The notes under the pieces: generated by a model
Databases searched by the model: none
What the model was told of the DNA's origin: nothing
The model's input: only the letters and a program-made list of their open reading frames with translations
Assembly: GCF_051622035.1 (NCBI RefSeq)
Contig: NC_135360.1
Location: 6,820,001 to 6,884,000, forward strand
Length of the DNA: 64,000 nucleotides
Origin: Arctopsyche grandis
Taxonomy: Eukaryota > Arthropoda > Insecta > Trichoptera > Hydropsychidae
Reading direction: 5' to 3'
Shown: positions 17,001 through 27,246 of the stretch, piece by piece
How the letters are laid out: each line of letters opens with the position of its first letter
Position numbering within the stretch: the first letter of the stretch is position 1
Position numbers and translations under genes: made by a program

Positions 17001-17650
17001 AAAAAGTCACACGTCACATTCATATTTTCTATATAACATGCAATAATGTATATGTTACAGTCGAAGTGTATTTTTAGTTGTAATATATTCTATCTGGCGT
17101 TTTAGGTCATTCATATCAGAATACAATTCAAGTAGTAAACTCTAAAAGCGCAAATAAACTTTCAACAATGTGCGCCAGTTGAAATATAACAGTTGAATTT
17201 TGAGAGCTTTTACGTTTTTAAGAATGCTTTAGAATTCAATAATGCGTTAATATATGCTAGGTATTACGAATAAAGGATTATCGTTCAAAACATAAATGTG
17301 ACTTTCCAACTCAGTTTACTAGTCGTAGAGTGACGTTTTCACGAAAACCTAGCCTTTCCGTCTAACCTGATACAAAGTTATAATTGAACTGTATTTTCAG
17401 TCGTAGTATATTGTGACTAGTTGGAATGTAATTCGCCATATGAATCAACTTAGGTGGGTTAGACGGAATATATTACAACAAGTCAAAATATATTACAACT
17501 GAAAATACACTTTAACTATAACGGTAGTTGGTACCAGGTTAGTTTGAATATATGTATTCTAACTAGTCAAAATACATTACAACTGGAAGATACGCAACAA
17601 CTGTAAAATATATATAATGTATAATATTCCTTTATTTTTTTTTGTTTTAC
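14072..17650. other. Gene-free AT-rich tract, possible long 3' UTR of the Ack gene
   Basis: About 3.6 kb without a coding stretch on either strand, directly downstream of the minus-strand kinase gene. A strong minus-strand polyadenylation signal (TTTATTTATT on the plus strand at 14168-14177) sits at its far end. Near 17035-17610 there are several loose repeats of a TTTTCAGTTGTAATATATT-like unit. The UTR reading is inference; only transcripts would show it. Confidence 0.4.
16442..16755. mobile_element. MITE with long terminal inverted repeats
   Basis: The left arm (16442-16507) and right arm (16697-16755) are inverted copies sharing GTATACACACTTAC at the tips and TACATGAATGGCCTCTAGG nearer the centre. 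The left arm carries an 11-bp extra piece (about 16457-16467). No coding capacity; no clear target duplication. Confidence 0.7.
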
Positions 17651-17753
17651 TTTGGGCGATTTGAAAGTTACGTTGTACATATGTGAGATTTCTTACATCC
17701 CGGATACCAAATCTTGTATCCACAATACCTCGGCAAACGAAAGAAATTGCAGT

Positions 17754-20700
17754 TTAGACTTGTGCAATGTCGACGGAATCAGCGAGCATAGCAGCAGCTC
17801 TGGCCACGTCCCACTCGCATCCGTCCAACGCCACGGAGCACTCGTACAGCGTGGGACTATCGAGCCCCATAAGCTTCAGCTTGGCTAGTTTGATGGCGCG
17901 GTGAACGTTCCAAGAGGCGAAGTCCAAAGCCGACAGACACGCCTCAGGCGAGACCTGTTGATTCAGCACCTTACACATGATCCGGACCTCGTCTGAATCG
18001 GTGCCTCGCTGCCGGCCGCACGGCTTCTGATCGGCGAACTCGAGTAAATCTTCAACCGACACTCGATCGGGAGAATTCTTCATGAGATTATTCGTCTCCA
18101 GCGGATCGCCCACTTTCAGATCATCCTTCGTCGTGGGAAACAAGCAAAGTTCCGGATATTGCAACGGCTTCGTATCTTGAGTGAACGGTGACGGCTTGGC
18201 TTCGAATGCTATAAACGGTCGCAGCGAAGAGTTCGGACTCTCGTCGATGAAATCCAACTCGACGTTGTCATTTAACGACAACGCAAACCCTTCCCTGTTC
18301 CCGGTCTTCATCAGATTGTGTTTGCCGCCGAACGGAACGTCCAGGGAATTGTCCACGTTAGATTTGGAACAACCTTCAAAGTCGAAATTGTTTGTCAAGC
18401 CGTCGCAACAATCAGCCGAGTTAAAGTCGGTCTCGATTTGAGCTTCGAAGTTGAGAGACGGAGTATCGAACGGATTGAGACTAGTCGTAGGAAAGTTGTT
18501 TGTTACATTCTCATACTGATTCGCAGCGAAGATGTTACGTTCGGAGATTTTATCCTCAACGTTTGGTGTCACAATCTTAGACGTGTTTACTTCGAAAGTG
18601 AACACATCGTGCGACGGAGCCGGAGCATGCAGAATCAGCGGATGTTTACGTGTGTGTCTTTTACCAACGTCTGTATGCTTCGAAGGATCTTTCGGCGGCA
18701 AAGGCAACGGGTTCACATTCTTGACGGTGTTCCTAATAGGCGAGGCCGTATCTGGTGTGTCTATAGATATCAACTTGTCGCTGCAGTGATGATGCTTTCC
18801 GAAGGTTTCCATCTCGAAATGCGAGTGGCTGTTTTGCATCGCTTCTATATGCTTGTTTTTGATCTTCATCAAAGTCGTTTCCAATTGGCACGGTTGCTCA
18901 ATGAGACTTTTATACGCGAGTTTGCTCTCTTCGGTGAGGCTTGTTTGAATATCCGGTACGCTTTGAGCCTCTTGGCTGAAGTTTCGCTTTTCCATTTTGA
19001 CGTCGGATTCTTTTATAGTGCCGTTTCTAGAGTGGCTGCCGCTCGAGTGTCCACCGAGCGGGAAACGAAATGAGAATTTAGAGCGTTCAGCAGGCGATGT
19101 TGGAGTACGGGGCGGTTCTTCCTGCTCCAAATCAGTCATCGACTTCACAGTGATCTTGTTGGCGAGGGCTATAGCCGAGTCTAGCGTGCGTGAATCATGA
19201 GCCGATATAGGTTTGACTGTTTGCTTCTTTTTAGACGTCAACGAAGAGTGCGCCAGCTTCGAATTCAGCTCCGTAAGTTCGTTGCGGTGATTAGTGTTGA
19301 TGAAATCTTGATTGTTAGAAGTGGATTTAGACTCGCCATAGCTTCTAAACATCATTTCCATTTCGTCCAGAAGCGACTGACCGAAATCGGACGCCCTTTG
19401 ATCCTCGTCATCGGATATCTCTTGGTAATTATGCAACTGGACATCGGACTCGTCATCGACCACCTCATTAGACTTGCAAACGTCCAAGCTCTGACTAGAC
19501 GCTTTTGAATTAGACAAAAACGGTTCATCGGCGTTTCTACCATCCTTCTTTTTGCCCCATTTGAATATCCGCTTTTGCAACGGGAACGTTTCAAACGTGA
19601 AATTATGGCCGTTATTACGATCGTCGATATTACCATACTCTCTAATGTCTTCTACATCGGCCGTCGGTATATCGGTGACATTTATGGTATTCGGTTTGAT
19701 TGTCTCTCGTAATAGAATCGAATTATTACCGGTGAGGTGAGACGGCGAGTTCGGATTGATCAGTGGAGTCTGTTCCAAATCCTCCGACGGCTTATACGGC
19801 GTTACAACTTGTCTGGGCAACTTATTGTATTCCAAGAATGAAACGTCGCCAAAGTAAGCGCCGTCCAAACCGATATGTCCGGTGTGTTTGACTTCGCCTT
19901 GCGGCGCTGATATCATATCGCTACGGAGCTTCCGGCGAGTGATCGTTGAACGTTCCTTATCGTTTCGAATCAAAGAACTACGCAAACCCGACCCGATCAA
20001 TTCATTAGATGGTGAGTATGAAGTTTTAGTACCGGCCGATGGGAGACTAGCTCCTAGATATGATACAGTGTTCAACGGATTGAACAATCCAGTCGAGCCA
20101 TTGTTCAACGAGCCCTTCCATTGAGTCACCGATGTGCTCTTATCGAGCACGGTGATAACATCGCCGATTCTATAATGCAACTGGTCTGATTTTTTATTCG
20201 ACGCGTCAAAGTTGCTCGAAGCGGCGGCTTGAACCTGTTCCGGTTTACAATCGGGCAATATCGAAACAAGCTCGGAGAACTTCGGCCTCTTGGTCGGCTC
20301 ATGATTCCAACACTTCATCATCAGCGCGTAATACTCCTTCGGACAGCACTCGGGCGGTTCCAAGCGTTGACAATTCGGCGTATCAATAGCCACAAGAATC
20401 TGATGGCCGGAAAAAGCAGCCCACGGTTGAAAACCATACGAGAACATTTCCCATAGAGTGACGGCGAAAGCCCACACATCACTACTAGACGTGAATTTTA
20501 AATAGCTTATACACTCTGGGGCGCACCAAGCGATCGGCAGTTTGAGATTAACATTGAAATTAGTCTGATAGTAATCCTTTCCGGCACCGAGAGCCCTCGA
20601 CAAACCAAAATCAGAGACTTTAACTTTATTCTTAGTGAATACTAAGATATTGCGTGCAGCCAAATCTCGGTGTATCAACCGTTTATTTTCCAAATAGGCC

Positions 20701-21404
20701 ATCCCTTCGCATATTTGCAAAGCAAAGTCGCATAAAGTCAATACGGGGAAGCTCGTTCTTAGAGCGACTTCTTTCAAGCATTCGAGGAGTGAACGCAGAG
20801 GTGCCAGTTCAGTGACGAGCATCAACGAATCCGGATGGAGTACAACGCCGTACAATCTAACGATGCTTTTATGTTCGATTCCATGCATGATGGCAGCTTC
20901 TTTTAAAAATTCCATGGCGTTGGTGTGCATCTGCTCCCGGTAGAGGCATTTGATTGCAACTTGAATTCCGTGAGCGCCGTTGGTCCACACGCCTTGTTGC
21001 ACTACGCCGAACTCACCCGTGCCTAATTCTTTATTGACAGTTATATTTTCAGCTGGTATGATGTGTTTATTAGCAACCTTGTTCAAGGTGTCGGATGTCG
21101 AGTTGGTTTTGGCATCGGGTGATTTATCCTCGGAAGAGAGCGAAGACGTCGATAGATCGTCTCGTTTGGTTGGTCCGAGTAGGCGTTTGATTTTCGACAG
21201 ATAGTTTTGACTGTAATACTTGGCGTAGAACTTCTTGAGACGTCTCTGTTCAGGCCGGGACATACCCAGTTGATTGAGATCCTCGTCAGTGACATACTTG
21301 AGTTGGGACGTCTTCTGTATCTTGAGGTCGCTCTTGAAAGAGTCGTAGTACTGCTGGAGTTCGGCCTCGTTTAAGAACTCAAACAGGCCTATGCCATTCT
21401 CCAT
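17754..21404 (-). CDS. Ack: Ack-type non-receptor tyrosine kinase (activated Cdc42 kinase)
   Basis: A 1216-residue cytoplasmic tyrosine kinase read from one exon. Domains in order: SAM-like N-terminus (about 5-65); tyrosine kinase (about 118-385) with glycine loop GTGEFGVV, ATP-binding Lys152 in VAIK, Glu169, catalytic HRDLAARN (Asp247) and DFG (Asp265); SH3 (about 405-450); CRIB-like Cdc42-binding motif ISAPQGEVKHTGHIGLDG (499-514); a long disordered region with a proline motif PLPLPPKD; C-terminal UBA-like repeats (about 1140-1216). This SAM-kinase-SH3-CRIB-UBA order is that of ACK1/TNK2 kinases, which act downstream of Cdc42 in endocytosis and survival signalling. All catalytic residues are present. 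The start at 21404 opens directly into the SAM-like region. Overlapping frames on the other strand are coincidental. Confidence 0.95.
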   Translation of the reverse strand: MENGIGLFEFLNEAELQQYYDSFKSDLKIQKTSQLKYVTDEDLNQLGMSRPEQRRLKKFYAKYYSQNYLSKIKRLLGPTKRDDLSTSSLSSEDKSPDAKTNSTSDTLNKVANKHIIPAENITVNKELGTGEFGVVQQGVWTNGAHGIQVAIKCLYREQMHTNAMEFLKEAAIMHGIEHKSIVRLYGVVLHPDSLMLVTELAPLRSLLECLKEVALRTSFPVLTLCDFALQICEGMAYLENKRLIHRDLAARNILVFTKNKVKVSDFGLSRALGAGKDYYQTNFNVNLKLPIAWCAPECISYLKFTSSSDVWAFAVTLWEMFSYGFQPWAAFSGHQILVAIDTPNCQRLEPPECCPKEYYALMMKCWNHEPTKRPKFSELVSILPDCKPEQVQAAASSNFDASNKKSDQLHYRIGDVITVLDKSTSVTQWKGSLNNGSTGLFNPLNTVSYLGASLPSAGTKTSYSPSNELIGSGLRSSLIRNDKERSTITRRKLRSDMISAPQGEVKHTGHIGLDGAYFGDVSFLEYNKLPRQVVTPYKPSEDLEQTPLINPNSPSHLTGNNSILLRETIKPNTINVTDIPTADVEDIREYGNIDDRNNGHNFTFETFPLQKRIFKWGKKKDGRNADEPFLSNSKASSQSLDVCKSNEVVDDESDVQLHNYQEISDDEDQRASDFGQSLLDEMEMMFRSYGESKSTSNNQDFINTNHRNELTELNSKLAHSSLTSKKKQTVKPISAHDSRTLDSAIALANKITVKSMTDLEQEEPPRTPTSPAERSKFSFRFPLGGHSSGSHSRNGTIKESDVKMEKRNFSQEAQSVPDIQTSLTEESKLAYKSLIEQPCQLETTLMKIKNKHIEAMQNSHSHFEMETFGKHHHCSDKLISIDTPDTASPIRNTVKNVNPLPLPPKDPSKHTDVGKRHTRKHPLILHAPAPSHDVFTFEVNTSKIVTPNVEDKISERNIFAANQYENVTNNFPTTSLNPFDTPSLNFEAQIETDFNSADCCDGLTNNFDFEGCSKSNVDNSLDVPFGGKHNLMKTGNREGFALSLNDNVELDFIDESPNSSLRPFIAFEAKPSPFTQDTKPLQYPELCLFPTTKDDLKVGDPLETNNLMKNSPDRVSVEDLLEFADQKPCGRQRGTDSDEVRIMCKVLNQQVSPEACLSALDFASWNVHRAIKLAKLKLMGLDSPTLYECSVALDGCEWDVARAAAMLADSVDIAQV

Positions 21405-22541
21405 GTTTCCGGTTATATGTATATATATATATTTATATATACAATAGGTTATTTAAAGTACATAAGCTTATGGACGGTGTATTCGTATGTTAAATGGATG
21501 ATACGTTGATCCCGGTTGAGGTTCTGGAGTGGACGATCATGGTATGTCAATCTGTGTTGTTGTTATTGGGATTCTTACGGGCAGCTGTCAAAACACTGGG
21601 CCACCATGTTGGCGCGCTGCTGTCTGAATGTCAAACTCGGGGACGTGTCAATATCAATTTTTACTGGGTGGAAATTCAGCGAGATATACATTGCACGAAA
21701 GGTTGAGAATGCTTGAATAATATTGTGCGTAAAATTCAAAGGTCGCTAGACGTGATATTTCGGCCATTGTCTATAATGTTATACAACTGTTTTTTAGAAT
21801 ATATTTGGAAGAGAAAGCAGGAGGCGTTTGAAAATATACGACTTGATTTTTTTCCTCGTTTTTGTTTCTCTATATGTAAGACTTTTTCGAGATATAAATA
21901 GTTTCACTAACATATGGGCAACGAATGGGATAACTTTCTAATACGGAATGGTGCGGTTCCCGGAAGAATGCACTGAATTACACGGAATAGTGGCGCAGTT
22001 TCGAAAAATCCTAATTTTACGTTAAAAGTTACGCAATGGAATTCCATAAAAAAGGGTTAGAACCCTCGGATAACATATAAATACCCCTTGGCGCTGTTTT
22101 GTTCCAAGGGGTATTTATGTTCTTGAGCATCTTTGAAAGATTGAATGTCTCGAGAGTGCGAAATTCAAAATATGCGAAATTTAAGTCAAGTCACTCAATT
22201 TTTAACGAATCCTACTCTGCAGCACGAGAAAAATACATTTTCTATACTCCATTGAGCATACGAAAATCGATGCCCACTTGAATTTTAGCCTCTCCTTATC
22301 GAACTTTTATTCAAAGCGTACACGATAAACAATAATTGCATATTGACAAAATTAGGTTTAGCTTACGCTTTTTTTTATATTTAGGTGGATTTCATTTAAT
22401 CTGAAACTAGCATATTAAATAAACGCGTAGATTTTTTTAACACTGCAAAGCGAAGGTTAAACATAACAAGTCAAAATGTGTTGTTCATATGTAGAAGTTT
22501 TCACCTTCCCGGTAAATTCAAGTGGCTTATGACTAAAGCCC
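21405..22541. other. Intergenic DNA with a hairpin
   Basis: Upstream of the kinase, probably with its promoter and 5' UTR. No gene seen. A hairpin at 22077-22118 has perfect 15-bp arms (ATAAATACCCCTTGG) and a 12-bp loop. Confidence 0.5.
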
Positions 22542-22658
22542 GGACCCTGAGGGGGCCGTTTATTGTTCAAATGTTGTAAATGCATTGTTTAAGGTTTGCT
22601 GAACCTTTTTTACAAAGCATTTACAACAATTGAACAATAAACGGCACATTTCCGGTCC
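22542..22658. mobile_element. Small foldback MITE (GGACCCTGAGGGGG ends)
   Basis: The left arm GGACCCTGAGGGGGCCGTTT and the right arm (reversed GGACCGGAAATGTGCCGTTT) share CCGTTTATTGTTC-type sequence, with a second pair around TTGTAAATGC. A partial copy in reverse orientation lies at 43240-43326. Confidence 0.65.
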
Positions 22659-22739
22659 TAACTCTACTTATGACTATCGCATGGCCAATTAGTCAATAAC
22701 CATAGTGCAACGAACATTTATATTTTTACATGTGCCCTT

Positions 22740-22995
22740 GGTAAACGGACTACTAGTCATATGTGAACCAGTCACAGGACAACCGGTCGCTCTAGATCGG
22801 TCACACGTGATCACCCGTCACACTAAAACTGGTCACGAGAAAACTGGTCACACCCTAAAATCGGTCAATCAGTTTTCTCGTGACCGATTTTAGGGTGTGA
22901 CCAGTTTTAGTGTGACGGATGATCACGTGTGACCGATCTAGAGCAACCGGTTGTCCTGTGACTGGTTCACATTTTTGACTAGTAATCACCGAACC
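22740..22995. mobile_element. Foldback element, full copy with both end types
   Basis: Left end GGTAAACGGACTACTAG; right end CTAGTAATCACCGAACC. The arms (about 120 bp) are near-perfect inverted repeats. Flanked by an 8-bp target duplication GTGCCCTT (22732-22739 and 22996-23003). No coding capacity. It lies just upstream of the survivin gene. Confidence 0.9.
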
Positions 22996-23383
22996 GTGCC
23001 CTTTATAACAGAAATATTTCGAACTGGCAACACTTGCTCAGAAATTTGAAACAGCCGGTAAACGATTGTAGCAGTTGTCAGATTCGATAACTTTATTCGT
23101 GTGCAGTAAGTTTTCGTTAAACCGCACGATTTTTAGTTTAATTGTTCATATCAATCTATAAATATATCTGTAATCACGCATAAATGTAAATATATATCAA
23201 TATTTCCAAACTTGACAATCCGTTGCTTGCATTGTTGTCATAACCTCAACGTATAGCATAATTTAACTGGATACTAAATGTACTCATAGATTATTTAATT
23301 TTGAAAATTTACAGATTCCTATTGGAGAATCATTTCAGAATTAGTCTTGCACAAAGAAAATACAGGACATATTATTTACAAAG

Positions 23384-23873
23384 ATGACTAACGAAGCTGT
23401 TCCTAATGAAATGGTGTTCGAAGAATGCCGCTATGAAACCTACAAAAATTGGCCGTTCGACAAGTCTGATTCGTGTAACGCCGAAAAAATGGCCGAAGCC
23501 GGGTTTTATTTTGTCGGTTCTCCAGACGACCCCGATTTAGTAGAATGCTTCCTTTGCAACAAGCGCTTGAACGGGTGGGAAAAATTCGACGATCCGTGGA
23601 AAGAGCACAAAAGTCATGCCGAATACTGCATGTTTGCTCAAATTGGAAAAGCCCAAGACGATATGCTGGTGAGTTTTCAATTCCACATTGATATATAATT
23701 TACTATGCGTTTGCATATATATAATTGCTTGATTTGTTTTGCAGATCTCCGATCTATGTGCTGTGTTGAATCAATTCCGGTTAAACAAATTGGAAAAGCA
23801 ATTTCTTTTCAGCATGGATAATTTTAAAAACGAATTCAAAATGTTGAAATTAGTCTCTGGTAAAGGGAAATAG
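23384..23873 (+). CDS. Survivin/deterin, single-BIR protein
   Basis: Two coding exons, 23384-23668 and 23745-23873, joined in phase 0, give 137 residues. Residues 15-90 form one BIR domain with zinc ligands Cys55, Cys58, His75 and Cys82 in the survivin spacing. The second exon codes for a charged helical C-terminus, like the long helix by which survivin joins INCENP and borealin in the chromosomal passenger complex at centromeres and the spindle midzone. The length matches survivin (142 in human). A likely 5' UTR intron runs from a donor at 23107 (GTAAGT) to an acceptor ending at 23313. Insect orthologues are named deterin. Confidence 0.92.
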
Positions 23874-24868
23874 ATTTATCACTTGTTTATTATAAGAATT
23901 TGTATAATATAGAAGCAAAAATATTGCAGTATACGAATATTTTGATTGAAACACTGCTGTCTTTGTTTCTAATGTGTATTGAATTAAGATATTAATATGA
24001 TTCAGGTCGAAAATGATCTAATGACTGAATTTTAAATTATAAAACGTCTGCATTACTGTCTATGTAGAAATGTTATATTGTGCACGGAAAGGCATGTTTT
24101 CGTATGAATGTGGAATAGATTAATCGTTAGATGACGCTACTTAAAATATTTATTTGTAACTGGTGAATGTTCTAACACCATTCAAAAGCAGTATCCGTTT
24201 AATATGTGTATATATTTTTTTTATAAAATTGATGCAAGCTTGTTCGATGAATAATTTAAATTAAATACATACAAACACAATGAGATTATTATTTAAATCA
24301 TCTGATTTTTAATGGAAATTGTGTTGAAAAATGTTTTGTATTGTGTATTCATATGACAAATACCACAATTTGGAAATTTTTTGATACATTTCATCGCTTT
24401 TTCGTTACATTTCACAATATTGGCGCTTTTTACAGTGTATGGGTATACAAGACTCCTGGTCTGCTCTAGAGTATAGTCGATCGTTTGCTAGGAGGTTTAA
24501 AAACATGAAATCGATTGCTATAAAGTAATTATTTATGTTACGAGTTAGGCAGTTCGATCAAGAGTAATTACACTGACAAATGACGACTTTTTTTTGGTTC
24601 AGAGACGAGATATGACTTCTTATAGATCTATGCCCAGTAAACACGAATCTGGTAATAAAAATGTTGATTGGCTCGAGATTCGGAGATATGTGTTTTTTAA
24701 ATCGCGCGATTTTTCTATATCTTGGTGTTGTTCGGTCGATGTCTCAAAATCTGTCAATTTCCTGTTCAAAATGAATATTGGAATCTATAGTCGGTTATTT
24801 TATCTTTCATTTGTAATAATTTTCAGCTTTCAAATATTTCCGAGTAGTCGTCCAGTTCAAATCAAAAG
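23874..24868. other. Intergenic, with a diverged repeat
   Basis: Survivin 3' UTR and AT-rich spacer. The stretch about 24655-24868 resembles 55890-56110 (shared CTCAAAATCT and ATATTGGAATCTATAGTC-like sequence), so it is part of an unclassified dispersed repeat. Confidence 0.4.
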
Positions 24869-25401
24869 TCAAAAGTACGTATTTTCATTTGGGATTAAAT
24901 ATTCGAACTCCATCGCCTCACGAGGATCCAAATCTGCAAATATTGTAAAATTTCTCATATATGTACATGTGTAGAACCATTGTATTAATACGAATGAACT
25001 TTCTGAAAAGTTGAAATTCTCACCGATTTTGCCTTTGTAGAAGTAAGCAACAGCTTTGCTCACCGTGTCCAGAAGAAAATCGTCACAATTGTCCAAGACA
25101 ATTACCTCCGGTGTTTGGTTTAAACGGTCCGCCAAATAGTCACTGTTACACATTAAAATTAACTTGTGTACATAGAATCTGCAAACAGCATATTTTGTTA
25201 CAGAGTTATGTAGTTCGTATTTTTAGTAAACATAAAACCTCAAGTTAAATATACAATACATAATATTTGAAGCAAGACTAACCTTCTATTCTCGACAACT
25301 AAGACAGCATCACAATTTTTTTGCTTGATGTACAAACGGTACATGTGTTTCGACAGAAACGATGCATGCTGCACACGTATTTCTTCACCAATTTGGCTCA
25401 T
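24869..25401 (-). CDS. Short BTB/POZ-domain protein
   Basis: Two exons, 25283-25401 and 24869-25178, joined by a clean GT-AG intron in matching phase, give 142 residues. Residues about 20-92 are the front of a BTB domain: CDAVLVV, then FYVHKLILMCNSDYL (the HK..L...S.YF core of BTB), then AVAYFYKGKI (the YTG-like strand). The helices that normally end the domain are missing. Instead the frame runs into a hydrophobic tail (FVLIQWFYTCTYMRNF) that looks non-native. A donor-like GGTGAGAA directly after the YKGKI codons suggests that the ancestral gene continued in another exon, which I do not find downstream. The gene may be truncated or decaying. BTB proteins act as dimers in transcription or as Cul3 adaptors; which applies here is unknown. 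Confidence 0.6.
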
Positions 25402-25677
25402 ATTGTTCACGGTTCAATCTTTTCTAAAAATCAAATATGGCCAATTTATTATTATCAACAATTAGGGCATAGATAAGATTGTGATCGATTTTTAAACAAT
25501 GAAAACATATACTTAGTATTGAAAAGTATTAAAATCCTTCCGACGCCGAACACTAACCAAGAGCCAGACGGAAGCTACTAATGGAATGTTTCAAATCTGA
25601 GCCTTTTTTTCACCAGTGCTGTCATTATCACATACTTCGTGAAAAATTTATATTTTTATGTAAAAATAATTATCTTA

Positions 25678-26329
25678 TGGGGACTGGTCTAGTTGTGAAG
25701 GTGTTCTTCACCACCAGTCCAAATGGGTTTATAGACAGGTTCCTCTGTGTTCTGAGTTTGAAATACTGTATGTTTGGGTAAAGCCTTTTATTTGGTTTCG
25801 AGTATACAAGTGTATAAATATGTTTTTGAAGCAGGTATGTTCTGGAAGTCCTCGTTGGTTGTTGCAGGTTGAGTGAGTCTGGCTCTGTTGCTGGTTGGCT
25901 GCTTCTAGCTGACTGGTTGTTGGTGTAGCATGGTCTGCTGCTGGTTGTTGACTGACTGTTAAGCCCGCTGTGCGGGTTTATATAGTAGTCCGCTGTATGC
26001 GGTTCGTGTGCAAGAGATGCGAGGAATGCAGTTCATTCCGTTTGATTTGTTAGGGTGGAATATTCTCGAATATGTGGCGTCGTTCCACTCGATTTAGTTT
26101 TTATCACCCTTTGTTCCAGTGAGTCTGGATGTTTGTTCAATGGGTTACAATGTAGTTGTTGTTTGTACAGCTGCACTTTAATGGATGCAGGTGTTCTTCG
26201 ACTTCGCGTCGTTCCGCTTGATTTGTTGGGGTGGAAGTTTCTCGACTCGAGATGACGTCAATGGTTGAGCGTGAGAAATGTATCCTCCATCGCAATAGAT
26301 GTTTCGATTGCGGTGACGAGATTCCTACA
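25678..26329 (-). repeat. Solo LTR-like element
   Basis: On the minus strand it starts TGTAGGAATCTC and ends CCAGTCCCCA. It has a TATATAAACCC promoter-like box near 25980 and AATAAAAGGC near 25785, the order expected for one LTR of about 650 bp. No internal region is present. No clear target duplication. Family not determined. Confidence 0.6.
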
Positions 26330-26439
26330 ATCTATAATGTAAATGGAACTAAAAATGACGATTCTCTTCTCCAATACCAGATTTAAAACTATAAGTATTT
26401 ATTTCAGTATTGTGATGAAATACAATATTTGCGGTCCTT

Positions 26440-26800
26440 GCTTACTGTCCATGTACAGACAGAATGTCACTTGACAACAAAAGAACACCTAAGGGCCGGG
26501 CCGCACCGCTCAACTCGCGAACAACTTGGTTGAGGGGGACCAGACCAATGCATTCGTGTCGCGCAACAAGTCGGCCGACAAAGTTGCACCGTGCGGCCTG
26601 AAAAAATGTATGGAAATGTGTGCGACAAACAAGTTGACGGGTGTGGCATGTCCCATCTACCTGCATGCATTGGTCTGGTCCCCCTCAACCAAGTCGCTCG
26701 CAAGTCGCACGGTGCGGCCCGGCCCTAAAGCCACTTCTATTAATATTACATTTCTCTTAGTTGTAATGACAAATGATCTAGAAAAGGAAGAGATAAAGGT
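26440..26800. repeat. Dispersed repeat shared with 42860-42975
   Basis: The segment with GACAGAATGTCACTTGACAA, then ACACC-TAA, then CCACTTCTATTAATATTACA also occurs, inverted, upstream of the zinc-finger gene at 42.8 kb. Here it is split by the MITE at 26493-26725. No coding capacity; family unknown. Confidence 0.7.
26493..26725. mobile_element. Harbinger-type MITE, TAA target
   Basis: Perfect terminal inverted repeats GGGCCGGGCCGCACCG over 16 bp, flanked by TAA at 26490-26492 and 26726-26728. The related repeat at 42.9 kb shows the empty site with one TAA, which proves the insertion. A 3-bp TWA target is the PIF/Harbinger rule. No coding capacity. Confidence 0.88.
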
Positions 26801-27246
26801 ATGTTTGTTAAAACAGAATCTAGCCACTATCACCAATGAGATTATTTAACAGCGTGCGGTTTCTTCCCAGTCGTTTGAAGGATAATTTGTATTCATCGAT
26901 ATTACCCAGGAACATCTGAATGGAAATACAACGAATTTCAAAGATGATGTTGTACATTACGAGATTGCTACTAGGTAAATCTATGCTCACTTACAAGCCA
27001 AGTTACAACAATAGTTTCCGCCAAACAAACTAATATAAAAGTACTTCTATTTTAATCAGATTAAACATTATTAAAATCATTCAAGCATATCTTGAGTATC
27101 AAATATGTTGTTATGTCTATATATTAAACATTCAACAGATATATCGATGTTTACACATTGTGCACGGTTGCCTTGGTTACAATAAAGCATTTTGATACAT
27201 TAAAGATTGCATTCTAACTAACGTCTGATTCTGAAACTCTCGAAAA

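Noticed and set aside
18318-19073. 251-residue open frame on the plus strand inside the Ack gene
   Set aside because: It is the reverse of the well-supported kinase coding sequence and shows no domain; other plus-strand frames between 17.6 and 21.4 kb are the same kind of shadow.
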